The notes beneath the pieces were generated by a model, which was not told where the DNA came from, made no database searches, and worked only from the letters and a program-made list of their open reading frames with translations. The position numbers were made by a program, and so were the translations under genes. From positions 20,553,896 through 20,617,895 of the forward strand of contig NC_079366.1 in assembly GCF_021018895.1 (NCBI RefSeq): DNA of 64,000 nt, in the 5' to 3' direction. This DNA is from Seriola aureovittata. Taxonomy: Eukaryota; Chordata; Actinopteri; Carangiformes; Carangidae. Positions 28,531 to 40,300 of this stretch are shown here, in pieces. The number at the start of each line of letters is the position of its first letter. The first letter of the stretch is position 1.

Positions 28531-31500
28531 TACCCTCCCAGTCAGTAGAGACAAGAGACAAATAGTCTGGCTTCGCCCTTGATGTTTTCACATTAGCAGG
28601 GCACCAATCAATGTGCAATGTGAGTGCAAATGTTGCTATAATACTACCTTGACATGAAATGCTAATGAGAGTGACATGATATACACATTTTATTTCCTTG
28701 TGTTGTCATATGTGTTGGCAGTCAGCGCCTGCATCACTCAGTTTAAAGAAGAAGCTATGGCTGCGCCTGTAGGGGCGGAATTTAAAATGCAGTTCCAGGC
28801 TGTTTAACATGGTAATGTGCTTGCTGTCAGGGGTTAATTATGAGCACTCACAGAATAATATACCATTTATATTATGACAGTTTTATCTTTAATTTCTCTA
28901 TGTGTATTAGGCCAGTGCGTCCCAGCCTTTTTGGCTTGTGACACCTTATAACGGTGACATGACAGATTATGGCCTCAGTCGAGACGTGACTTGTGAGCAG
29001 TTCAACCAAAGGGTGATTTTTGTTTTTGTCTCTTCTGTTGCATTAAAATATTTTTAGAGGCCTTTTCATTTACAATATTGTATTAAAAAAAAATAGAGAA
29101 AAGTTAAAAAATATATTTGTCAATCTTATTTGTGACCTCTCAGAAAGATCTTGGGACCCTCTGAGGGAATCACTGTATAAGGCCATTGTAGTTGCAAATC
29201 AATAGGTGGGACTGCTTTATGGTACTGTGGATTTATTTTTTTGCATAATATTTGCATCAATGCAATGAAACACATGAACTGTCAGGTATGTAGTTGTAGG
29301 GATTAGCCAGAAGCAATCTTTCAATTGCTTCTTTATTACATATAGGCTATAGGATAACATTACGGGATTTTAACCATATCGCCCACTCTATACAGTTCTG
29401 TGTATATCACAACTAAAAGCTTTTTAAAATCAGAATATAAATGCTTTTTTTTAGCTTTTGTGGTTTCAGATGGCATTCCTCACTCTTTTTATTTGATAGG
29501 GTTATTCACTGATTTAAGTTGCCATAAAGTTGGGGGTCTCACAAGACACAGATTATAAAAGTATCATCAAAATAGAAGCAGCATAGGCTGATAGCTTGAC
29601 TTTTGTATGACTCAAGCTCCAGAAACACTGGTCTCTACAATTTCACTATTGCAGGTGAATGGCATTTTTTATGAGAACCTAACTGCCTCCTAAACACTCT
29701 CCTCTTTCAAACACCACAGCATCAGTTTGTATCACCAGCTTTCTGCTAGATATTTTAAGCCCAAAGCGCAAACTGAGATGACAGCACAAGGGTTTTTTTT
29801 TTTCCCAGACTTTGGAAAGGTCCACCCAGAGCCACAGAAAAAAACTTTAACAGTGAGAAGATGATGAGTACTTCATGAGAAGTACTCATGACAAATAAAC
29901 AGCACTTCATGTGTAAAAAAAATCTGTGGCGTGCCCCTTCAAATATCGATGTACATTCACATGGATCATCTACAAAAAAAAATCCTCTTCTACACTCTCC
30001 ATGGAGAGCTGGTGTGCTCATGTGTAGGTGGTGAAGCTCTGTGAGTGCTTTCAGCTGAATAATAACATCTGGAGATCTCACACAAGCCGAGCAGCTCAAA
30101 TTTGTCTCACTGGGATCGTTTTGTTTGTCTCTTTTTGGAATATGCAGTATTTATAAAAATCAAGACAAAACAGTTTTACAACAGACCTAGTTGTTCAAAT
30201 TTACTTGTAATCCTCAGGTAACATGTGGTGTCTTTTTTTTTTTTTTTTTACGGTGCATAAGCCCTTATAATGTTTCACCTTCTGGCTCTAGCCACTGGAT
30301 CGCTGTTGCATCTTTGTGGTCCAGCTTATGACTGAGACAAAACCCTCAAGTCACGTGGACAGTTACTCATTGGTGTATGTGAATGTTGGTTTTCATGTTG
30401 AACCCCCCACTCCTAAGCAGTGGGGTGTGAAGGACTGCGTATCTGGCTCTTGCTCCACCACTGTGCCTTCAGGCGTGTCTGCTTTCTCGGCCCATAAAAA
30501 CGGGCGGCTCCCTTGTTCCTGTTTAATGTGATATCGATTGAACAGATTCCCAGCTGGAGGACGAAGGGGTGGGAGAGACTGGCTGCCACATCGTTGATTG
30601 TCAGTTGGACAAAGATGTATGCAAGTGGGACCCCTCTGACTCTCAGCTAAATAAGAAATACTGTGGAGGAATCTGTGCGCCACCACAGGGGTGTGGCTAG
30701 TGTGGAGAGCTTTTCGTAGAAAAACTGGAGCATGGAATATTGTGAGTCATTACTCTGCTATGACTAGGCCTAACATGTCTACAGTAAAATGTGTGGCCCT
30801 AATGCTAAAATGGCTGCTTTGTATCACATCCCAGTGGCTTTAAATATTGAGTAGAAATATGAGTCTGCATGAAAACTATAAGGACGAGGCCTCAGAAATG
30901 CCAAGCACAGGACACAGTCCTGCTGACTAGAATAATGAAGTGTTCCCTGTGGATGCACTCTCCATTATCAGGAGTGTGGGAGAGACTTGAAGTCTTACAA
31001 AGTGATAGTACTTTGTATAGAGAGGCACAGTGGCATTTCATTAAGCATGAAATACCGTAGCCTGAATTTAAATGAAAAATCCTGCATCAGCAAATGAGCC
31101 GGTTAAATCTGCACAATCGCAATCAGCTGATCAAGTTTCACGCCGTTTACTAAGGGAGGGTAAAGCATTTCAACAGGCAGCGACTGCAATAGACGACTTC
31201 ATATTAGCGTAAAAGCACTCTCAGAGCAGAGCCAAAGCACAGACAACTCAATTGATGCTGCCTTTTGGCAGCCTGTTTTGAAGTGGATGGGTTTTTTTCA
31301 GATCCTCTTTTTCAGGAAGCTTTGTATCTATTTACTCTCCTTTGTCTGCCGACACAAGTGTTTACCAAGGGAGGGGTGTACTTTTTAACACACAGAACAA
31401 ACTGAATAAGCTGTTAAAAAAACTGTTGACTACCATATGTCATCTTTCTTTCCTTCTATCTTTCTCTTTTTAGGCTCAACAGAGGTGGCCTCTGCTTGGA

Positions 31501-34500
31501 AATTGTCAGGCTCTTTTCTACAGTACCCTCCCGCCCTCCAGTGGTAATATACTGTTACTACCTCCACATGAAAATAAACTGCTATATGTCACAACCCTCT
31601 GAAAGTAGATTCCCTGTTTTTGTGTTGCAGATGTGTCTTTGAAGTACAAATATGGCCGTTTGGTTCTGGAGGTCCCGTTGCCATCTAGGAATGAGAAGTG
31701 TCTGTTCTTCCTCAGACCCATGTTGATGAGTGTAGGAGACCTGATCACAGATCTGCAGAGAGAGGACCCTGGAGTTACCGCTTCTGTTTTCTCCAAGGGT
31801 ATGACACAGCATGTGTTAGCTATGCGCAAACTGAGTCGACCACATTCTTCAGGTGTTGTCGGTCTGGTTTGACCATGTTTTTTGGGGGGGTTTTTTGTTG
31901 CAGCCCTGGTTTGGCAAGTTGTGTGTAAGCGCTGAAAGCTGCACACAGTAATTTGGCAGGATGCCTGCTGGATATCATTTCATAAATCATTAACTCATTT
32001 TCTAGATTGATTTGCAAGATTGTTTAAAAATCCAACCACAAGATTTTAAAGGGTTAATTAGCAATACACTAATACTAATATAATTTTACTTGTACTTTAC
32101 TTGAGTATTTCCATTTTATAAGGAAAGTATTGCACTTTTTACTCCACTGCATTTGTTTTAGATACAAGTTACTTTGCAGATTCACATTATTAATACAACA
32201 AATCAACTAAGAAATTATGATGCATTATTATGGATTAAACTACCTAGCAGTATATGAAGTAGTTGAAATTAGCCCCACGTCTACCAGCTGCAACATTATA
32301 GCAATCATGTACACATTAATGTATCAGTAATTATAATCCAGTAAAATAATATTAACTATCCTGAAATGGGCCATTCTGCATAATGAGTAGTTTTACTTTT
32401 GCTACTGTAAGTATATTTTGATGTTGTGCTTTTTAACCTCAGAACAGTTATGGGAAAAGTAACTTGCATTGCCAGTATGTTGGTTCATTTGTAGCACAAT
32501 AGATCAGTGCTTCCCAACTATGGCTTGTGACCCTTTAAAATGATGCTGTTTACTTGTTACCGACAATGCACAAGTTATGGCCCTAACAGGCAACGTCACT
32601 GATTTTACACATTTAAGTCTATAGTGTTAGGGAATACTGCTTCATATGCGAAATTCATTGTATAAAGCCTTTTGTGACTGGAACTTGAAAAATGATAAAT
32701 TGCCTCAAATGTTGAGTCAGCGTTAGTCAGGACTGAGGACTACAAGTTTGAAAATGAAAAGAAAAAAAAATCTGGGGTTGTTGAGTTAGAAAGACGTGAC
32801 ATCTGTATCAGACCTTTGTAGCTCGCTCTTTGTCTGTGCTTATGGCTTAAGACTACATTAACTGCTATCCATATAACACCTTTGACAAGGAAGAAGAATG
32901 CATGGAATAAAAAAGATGACATCAGGCAAAGTTATAGGAGTACAGTGCTAAATTGGTGGAGTAGGTCAGATGTAGATGGCACACAACAAGTTTGGTTTTG
33001 CAGTGATGAGTAACTTTGTTTCAGCTGTAAATTAGACTTCCTGTGTGGTAGTTTCTGTCTGAGGTTTATATAGTATATGCAGGATTGATCTGTTTAGCAT
33101 TTCATTATATTCTATATGCATTTTCTGTCTCTGTTTTGTGTTTTTATTGTGTTTATTTGGGCAGTTTGTAAGAAAAGAGATGAAGTTATATGATTAAAGA
33201 ATGATAAAAGAACTCAGTTGGATGTTCGTCTTCTTTTGACAGAGGGAGATCGTGTTGCCAACACCACGCTGATAGATGCTCTGCTGGACAAGGACTTCCA
33301 GCTCGTCATCAACGATGCAGTCTATGACGTCCAGTCGCCTGAAAAGGGTATAAACACATTTCTCTCCAGCCATAAATTACCCTCATTTTGCCTTCCTCTC
33401 AGTTACACTTAGTCCTGCTGATAAATAGTAGGTATTATCTCTCCAGGTATGACTCATCTCACTTTCCCATCCTCCATCCACCTTGTTGTGCCCTCTGTTG
33501 CAGTGTGTACGTCAAGCGAGCACGCCATGGAGCTGGAGGACATGAAGCATGTTGTGCATCTGCTACACACAGCACTCCACCTGCCTGAACACCACCTGCT
33601 GAAAGAGAGGGAGCTGCTGGAGAAACTGGACAACCTCAAACAGGAACTTTCACCTCTAGAAAAGGTACTTGATGTGTTATAGCTGGTTGATTCTGTTTTT
33701 TTTTACTGATTTTTTCAGTACAGTATGGGAAGTGACGGATGGCATTTCTTACCTGTTAGTTTTTTCTGCACAGGCTTCTGTGAATTAGCCAGTAACGTGT
33801 CGTCCTTGTATTATTTCCTGACAGATGAAGGCACAGCTGTCCCATACAGCAGAGTTCCAGTCATCCAAGGTTCTCTGGACCGGCATGGCCCTGTTATCTG
33901 TGCAGGGTGGTGCTCTGGCCTGGCTCACTTGGTGGGTCTATTCATGGGATGTAATGGAGCCCGTCACTTACTTCATCACCTACGCCACCAGCATTGGAGC
34001 CTTTTCCTATTACGTCCTTACCAAACAGGCAAGTCTAAGGGACATTTAACCCACGTCAGTTCTGTTCTTTTACAGTTAAGGGAATAGTTCGGCATTGTAG
34101 GAAATACACTTATTTCTCGCCAAGAGTGGGATGAGAAGATTGATGCCAGTCTCACATATAAGCATACTTTTAAATATGAAACAGCCAGAAGGCAAAATTC
34201 ATAAACATGAGATGGTATCAATCATCTCATCTATTTCACAAAATGTCAAACTATTTCTTAAACATACTGTCAGTTAAACCTGAAGTCATGCATATGTTTT
34301 TTCTCCCCGCATTAACAGCATAACTACTTTATTCTTTCTTTCAGGATTATTTGTACCCAGATGCTAAAGACAGACAGTTCCTGCGTTACTTTTATAAGGG
34401 GGCCATTAAGAAGAAATTCAATGTGAACAAATACAATGAACTGAAGGATGAACTGGCTCAGGTTGGTTGATTTGTTCAGTTTTTATAACCTCACAATGGC

Positions 34501-35034
34501 TTAATCCTTGGCTACAGGTAGAGACCTCGCTAACATGTTCTGGACACATATATGCTATAAGTTTAACAACTATTTCCAGAATTTAAATCAAATAACATGT
34601 AAATTGCCTAATGTAACAGCTTTATACATTAGCAAACAAAACTAAGAGTTACCAGTCATACTAGCAGGTCTGTGAGGCTGAACCTAGGCACAGCAGCACT
34701 TTGAGCTAAATGCTAATATCAGAATGTTAACACTGATGTTCAGCAGGTGTAATGTGAAGAATGTTCACCATCTTAGTTTAGCGACATGTTGTAGTGACAT
34801 GCTAACATAATAATTGTTTAAGAAAATTGCATCACTCATTTATTCATTGTTTCAAGGGGCTACAACAGTTATGATCCCTGCGTCTTCTTAAAATCCCACA
34901 GAAAATCATTGGTGTTTGTTCGTGTTCTGTGTGTGACTGTGTTTTCTGTGCGTCAGGTGGAGGAGGACCTGAGACGTCTGAAATATCCAACTCAAATGCA
35001 GCTGCCACTTGAACAGATCCAGCAAAAGCCATGA
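21291..35034 (+). CDS. mcub: Mitochondrial calcium uniporter beta subunit (MCUb)
   Basis: MCUb is the regulatory, less conductive paralogue of the inner-membrane calcium channel MCU and lowers uptake when it joins the channel. Eight coding exons join in frame to 336 aa: 21291-21398, 31474-31543, 31631-31798, 33243-33347, 33504-33664, 33825-34028, 34345-34461 and 34957-35034. Exon 1 encodes a basic mitochondrial targeting sequence, and its ATG has a strong context (A at -3, G at +4). Residues about 60-165 form the matrix domain and 180-210 a coiled coil. TM1 is near 220-241, the pore motif WDVMEP at 245-250 and TM2 near 251-272. Trp237 and Val242 stand where MCU has Arg and Glu; these substitutions define MCUb, so this is not mcu. 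The usual pore motif is DIME; here it is DVME. The intron after residue 272 has a GC donor. Human MCUB is also 336 aa. Confidence 0.96.
23870..23970. repeat. Dispersed fish repeat fragment (GGGAAATAC family)
   Basis: TTTTGGGAAATACATTTG followed by GAGATGAGAAGATCAATATC matches the same dispersed family seen at 34082-34330. Both look like parts of a non-autonomous element widespread in percomorphs, by memory. Confidence 0.5.
25521..25546. repeat. Poly-T run of 26
   Basis: Uninterrupted T tract inside mcub intron 1, possibly the tail of a reverse-oriented retroposon, though no element body was recognised next to it. Confidence 0.8.
27800..27905 (+). repeat. Dispersed repeat fragment (GTTAGCATGCTAATG family)
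   Basis: Contains GTTAGCATGCTAATGTTAAC and then CATTTAGCTCAAAGTACTG and ACAGCCTCACAGAGC. The same words occur in reverse complement at 34678-34790, so one family is present in both orientations in mcub introns. Confidence 0.55.
28483..28525. repeat. CA microsatellite
   Basis: Uninterrupted CA run of 43 bases inside mcub intron 1. Confidence 0.95.
28910..29185 (+). repeat. Dispersed repeat fragment (CCCAGCCTTTTTGGCTTGTGA family)
   Basis: The words CCAGCCTTTTTGGCTTGTGA, TTTGTGACCTCTCAG and CTTGGGACCCTCTGAGG belong to a repeat often seen in fish genomes, by memory. A second shorter copy starts near 32505 with CAGTGCTTCCCAACTATGGC. Confidence 0.5.
32079..32425 (+). mobile_element. MITE-like fish repeat (ACTTGAGTATTTCCATTTTA family)
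   Basis: Begins ACTTGTACTTTACTTGAG and contains ACTTTTTACTCCACTGCATTT, TATGATGCATTATTATGG, CTGAAATGGGCCATTCTG and a terminal TTTTACTTTTGCTACTG word. These match, by memory, a non-autonomous DNA element abundant in percomorphs. It sits in the mcub intron between exons 3 and 4. A related fragment is near 62200-62340. Confidence 0.6.
32505..32660 (+). repeat. Dispersed repeat fragment, second copy of the 28910 family
   Basis: CAGTGCTTCCCAAC, GGCTTGTGACCCTTTAAA and ACAAGTTATGGCCCTAAC parallel the copy at 28910-29185. It carries no coding sequence. Confidence 0.45.
34029..34034 (+). promoter_or_regulatory. Non-canonical GC splice donor of mcub
   Basis: Exon 6 ends CAG at 34026-34028 and the intron begins GCAAGT. 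Reading continues in phase only if the cut is made here, joining YYVLTKQ to DYLYPD at 34345. CAG followed by GCAAGT is the standard consensus for GC-AG introns, and no GT donor nearby keeps the frame. Confidence 0.85.
34082..34330 (+). repeat. Dispersed fish repeat (GGAATAGTTCGGCATT family)
   Basis: GAAATACACTTATTTCTCGCC and GATGAGAAGATTGATGCCAG are hallmark words of a repeat common in percomorphs. It lies inside the GC-AG intron of mcub. A second copy is at 23870-23970. Confidence 0.5.
34678..34790 (-). repeat. Dispersed repeat fragment, inverted copy of the 27800 family
   Basis: Reverse complement of the words at 27800-27905, including CTTTGAGCTAAATGC and TGAGGCTG. It sits in the last mcub intron. 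Confidence 0.5.
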
Positions 35035-35222
35035 ACGAAGCCAAGCCACGACGAGGCGTCACTCACACTAACACACTTCCAGAGCAAAAACATTTCTTTG
35101 CTTTTTTTTGATAATGGCCCCTTTTCAACGAGGAATCCATATCACTCTGTGTTTTTGTTTACAATCTTGATAATGATTCCAATTATATCTTTGAAAAATA
35201 TACAAACTCTGAGGTCTATTGA

Positions 35223-35228
35223 AATAAA
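35223..35228 (+). promoter_or_regulatory. mcub polyadenylation signal
   Basis: AATAAA lies 189 bases after the mcub stop codon and is followed by a T/G-rich stretch with TTTTGTCTGCG, a fitting downstream element. Confidence 0.6.
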
Positions 35229-37348
35229 AAGTATTTCCTCAACACTGGGAGCTCCTTTTGTCTGCGCAATGTCTTTTTATGGAAATCTCAAAGATGTTTT
35301 GATGCCAGTAGATAGATAATAACCGTGTTCTCTTAGAAGATGGAGATTTGACCAAAACAACAAAATCACTATATGTAACATCAGTAATATCACACAGAAT
35401 TTATTGTAAAAAGTCAAAACAGTAAGACCACAAAAATACAGGATGAGTGTATGCTGGTAACTTTGTTTTTCCTGAGTTTATAGATCATGTGACACAGCTG
35501 AAAGTGTTTTAGGTCCACAGTACATGTGTAAAAGGACACCCCTTCTCCCTGAGGTACTTTCCACACTGGTGTTTGTTGCCGTTTTGGGTGCAAATACGCA
35601 TTATTAAATTTAGTACTGTAAACTGCTACGACACAAAGAAGAGCACAAACATGAATTCCCTTTTTGATGGAGCGAGCTTGAACAAACAGCATGTTTACGT
35701 TGTGACTGGATAATCTGCTATGACAAGTATTTAACCCTGATGTGAACAAAATCATTAGGAGTACTGTTTCCTGGTTGTCATGCTGTTATGTCACCTGCCT
35801 CGCAAGATACAGTAAGTTGGAAAATATTTGACATACCTGTAACTGACTGTACAGCTAAAAAAAAAACCCTCACCTGACACTTCTAGCTTCCTCTTAGACA
35901 GTGTTTAGTCTAAGGAAAGCTTGCTTGAGCAAGGCCACCAGTTATTTCAAAAGCTACCATTTTCTTGGCTTGTTAAGGTAAAAAGACAGTCGGCTAGAGA
36001 ATAAGCAAACATTTCTGTAGTACCACAATAGTTAAAACTGGATTAAACAAGCTAAGATAAAATACCACAAAAGGCTATGAAAAGTAGCTGACACAAAATG
36101 TGTTCTGTGATAATCCTGCAATTTAAAAGCAATTTTTTTTTTAAAGTGCAAAATGTGTATTGAGCTACAGTGGTTGGGTAAAATAACAGGAACAACTTAA
36201 ACCATAATGCAATCCAATATAAGAAGACCATGAATTATGCTGTCAAAAATGAGTCCACACGTTTCTGGCAGAAATAAGTGAAAAAAAAAAAAAAAATCAC
36301 ATTGCAGTATTTCTGTAAATATGTATATATACACTGATAAGCCACCCAAATCCCGATGCTTCTCATCTCATGATAAATTTAGTCAGTAAATGATTGCCTA
36401 AAGACTAATCACTACACAAATATATTGCATTTGCTGTATAAAGTAGTGCCTCTGCACCTTTTCCCTAAAAGGTTAATGTTTTGTTTTATAAAAGCTTATG
36501 AACTTTTCTGGTTTTACAGAGGTGGTATTTGCTGGTCTTTGGTCCACTTCTGCTGTAAAATACTTTGAAACACCTGCATGTTTTACAGGGAGCCTTTAAA
36601 TTTGGTTTTCTAATAGTAGTGACAAATAAAGCAAGATTTTTCACAAACCAGTCAATGCATACATGTAGCTGTGATGAGTCTATCTTGGTCCTCCAATATA
36701 CAAAATTACCTTTGAATTACTGCAGGGCTGTTGTATTGGATTGCATTATAACATCTACTGTACATTTACAATTACATAAGAAACCAGATTAGTGTGAGAA
36801 AACAGGTTAGGATAGGTTAGGTAAACCTGTAAATAAGATACTGCAACATGTTTACTTGCAGCTGCGCAGTAATCAGATTTCACCTCTACTCTCTACTCTT
36901 ACTGCTGCCACAGATCGTCCTGCCTGGATTCTCTGTCATGCAGATGCAAACACACACAAAAAAAAAAAAAAACGTATAAACCAGGTGAAGGTTTATAAAA
37001 TCTGGTTTCTCAAGAAGAAACATTACATAACAAATGAAACCACAATTCCAAATTATATGAGGTTTCAGAGTGATGAGATTGCCTGAGGCCAAGAATGTTC
37101 ACAGTATTTCAGCTCATGTCAGTACATGTTGCTCCTGTTATTTTGTAACCACTGATTCGATTGGAAAAACTAAACCTGTAAATAGCTGATTATTCAGTGC
37201 ATATGTAAATAATAGCATTCACAAGCAACATACAGTAGATGACTGGAGAAAAACAGAAATTGAAAAGAAAAAAATCCCCCTTCCAGAGACCCTAATTTCC
37301 AGGCATAAATAGAAAATCAGCTAATTTAATGACTGAGATCTGAAACTG
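35229..37348. other. Convergent intergenic region between mcub and casp6
   Basis: Both neighbouring genes point into this stretch, so it mainly holds 3' untranslated DNA and spacer. A short fragment near 36715-36780 with GCAGGGCTGTTGTATTGG matches the end of the MITE at 39504-39880. No additional gene is visible. Confidence 0.6.
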
Positions 37349-40300
37349 TTACTGTTTTGGTCGGAAGTAGAGTTTCTTGGTGAGCATTGAAGCAAAGCAA
37401 GGTACTTGCTTCTTCCCAATCGCACTCCGGTCATTACAGTTCCCTACGCTCCTCATTGACACTTTTCTGTTGACCAGTGTGAGTAACTCCGTGAATTCAA
37501 GGGAATCCCCATACTTCCGAAGCAGCTCACACAGATCCTGGACATACCAGGATCCGTTGATGGTCTCCCGGTGGGAATAGTAGCCTTAACAAACGGCACA
37601 GGACAAGAAAGTTAACTGACTGGACAACATTTAATGCATCTGAAATAATTAACTCTAATATCAACTACCCATCAAGAGCAAATGACTAGTTTCAAACATC
37701 CTTGGCAGCTCACCTTCAGCCACAGAATAGCACATGATGAAATCAGCTCCAGCAGGGAGGGTGTATACGGTGCTGGCGTCCACCACCACCTCATTCGTCT
37801 TTATCTCATTGTCCACGGCATCACAGGGGGTCACTGGATCATCATGCTTGTCTCCACGGCATGCCTAGTGACAGACACAGCATTAAAAAAAAAAACATAG
37901 GTAATACTGCATGTTGTCATGTTCTAAAGGCTTGAAAGGAGTATTGGTTTTTGTTTGCATGTACCTGTAATACAAAGATCTTTGGTTTTCCTACAAGGCT
38001 TCTGCACTTGTCTCCTTTGAACATTGATGTGATGTCCTGGATGCTTATCTTGCCGTCGTAGGTATAAACATGGTCATTCTCGCCATGGCTCAGGAAGACG
38101 AGCAGAAAGCAGTCTGCATCTGAATGATCGTCTTCAGCAGCTGGTGGGACATCAGGTAAATCAGGTTAAACTCGCAACTGAACGAGCTAAAGGGTACTGT
38201 ACCACAGGATATCACATGCTGGATCTTTGCATGTTCAGGACAGCAAGGAAATAGGCATTCCAGTAATGATGTTACAGTGCCTTCTGCTGAATATACATGT
38301 CATTTCAGTCATATAGGTGATCGTGTACACTTACCTTCATTGATTTTTTGTAGGACTTCATCCTCTTTGTAGTTGTCATAAGCCTTCACTTCAAAGTCCA
38401 GCTCTTTCAGTCTAAAAGAGAGGTGAGTATTAGTTGGGCATGTAATAAAATACAAAGAAGAAGAAAAGCATTGGATATTCTTACAAGATGTTACCACAGA
38501 CACAACATGCAGTCGCTAAACCAGTGCACACAAGTAGCTCTAACAAACACAGTGTTCCCTCTCCTGCGGCTAGCTGCAAAGGGATACCTTCTCTCCAAGT
38601 TGTAGCGGTCAGCGTTGGTCCCGTGCCTGTCGCTCAACCCCAGGCGCCAGAAGAAGCGCTCCTGGTTAAAGATGAGTGCGAGGCCTCGTCGTTTGTTGCT
38701 CATCTTGTACTCCTCTGCAGGATCCAAAGCTAAAGAGCTGTTTCAAAAAAGAAACATGAATACAGACCACATTAGGTAAGTACTGGACCAAAGTGAAGTG
38801 AGAATTTCATGCTGATAACTACACAAACAAGAAGAAACGGTTTACCTTCTGATGAAGGCATCAGTCTCTGTCAGGTTCTCTGTGCATGCTATAAAAAAAC
38901 AACACATACATGAATAACCCACTTAGACTATAATTATAAAACAATAATGCTTTGACAAGTCTGGTTTTACAGCTTTTTTTAATATTTTTTTTTCTTTTAA
39001 ATATCTAACAAAAAATAACACTTTCTTTGCCAAAAATAAATAGGATGATTGAGCTTTTCTGGCTTTTGCTTCTTTGTTAAGCAGTACAACTAAAGGTGCA
39101 TGAATTGCTCCACTGCTGCTGGTATGGGGTCAAGCAGCCATTGTTCTGTCAGCTTTAGTGTCCTCATTGCGCTCAATGGCTGGATGACAGGTGGAGAAAG
39201 ATGGCAAAGAACAGAGGCCAAAAGTGACACCTCCATGTCCCACCCTACAGATATGTAGGTTAGACTCTGTGTGTGAAGGCAGCAGATCAGGGGTATTTAA
39301 CAACTCTCTCTGACCAATCAGTAGTCTGCAGTGCTTTCACACCACAGCTCGCCTCAGCTCGCGTGGAACCTTGACAGAGTTGAGGTCCCATGCCGCGTAA
39401 AACGGCTATTTGAAGGTATCATCTAACTTTTAAAAAAATATAGATAAGTATATATACACATTTTTGAAAGGTACTTTTGGGCTTGTGTGTTTTTTTTGTT
39501 TTACACTCAGTTGCCAGTTTATTAGGTACACCTTGCTAAAACTTATTCATTCTAATATAACAGTTGTACTGTTTAGTTTTTGTTGAATCTGTTTCATAGA
39601 GGTTCTGATTCAACTTTATGGTCATTTGGGAGGCTGTACATTAAGCTGTGTTTCTAACATTTAGTGTGTCCTCACTGATATAAATTGTGTGAAGGCAAGA
39701 AATATTAGGCCGCCTCTAACACAATATAAGTCAACAGCACCAGAAACGCATAACTGACCATTAAACTGAATGAAGACCTCTTTCAAAGAGCTTTAACAAA
39801 AACTGAATATAACCTTCATGAAATTACCATTTATTCCAGGGCTGTTGTATTAAACTACATTGTAGCTAATTTACATACAATTCATATACTATAGGATCAA
39901 GACAAACCAATTTATAGCTGGGCTGTCTCGTCTTTCACACTCGATACCTTTCAGTTTTTACTCTGCCCAATAAAAAGCACCTTTATAGTGTCTAAATGAC
40001 AGGATGACAGCAAATATGGGAAAAATTACATCATGCCTAAATGACACGGCAATAATCAAAAGAGTTTGAGTTAATGATTCATCTCAGTGCGTTTGAACTG
40101 AGTGTACTCTGGCCTCACTGGCAATAAAACCTGGTTTCTGCACAGATTTACATTGTTTCGCTTTTGCTTTGAAGACAATTCACATTATAACAGCACATAG
40201 GCTTTAATAATAGCATGTGACAAATTAAAGGGAAAAAACAATATTAAGTATCTTAGTAAGGTGTTGTGACACCAGAACATATGCTAAAAGTCTCTGGACT

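Larger units (their letters stand above)
21399..31473 (+). other. mcub intron 1, about 10 kb
   Basis: A GT donor at 21399 and an AG acceptor ending at 31473 bound a long intron with no nested gene recognised. It holds a poly-T run at 25521-25546, a CA tract at 28483-28525 and several dispersed repeat fragments. Long first introns often carry regulatory DNA. The 26600-27080 part is a GC-richer unique stretch that could be such a site. Confidence 0.7.

Noticed and set aside
33825..34049. mcub called as mcu because of the DxME pore
   Set aside because: Trp237 and Val242 replace the Arg and Glu that MCU has at these places; the C-terminal half also fits MCUB better.
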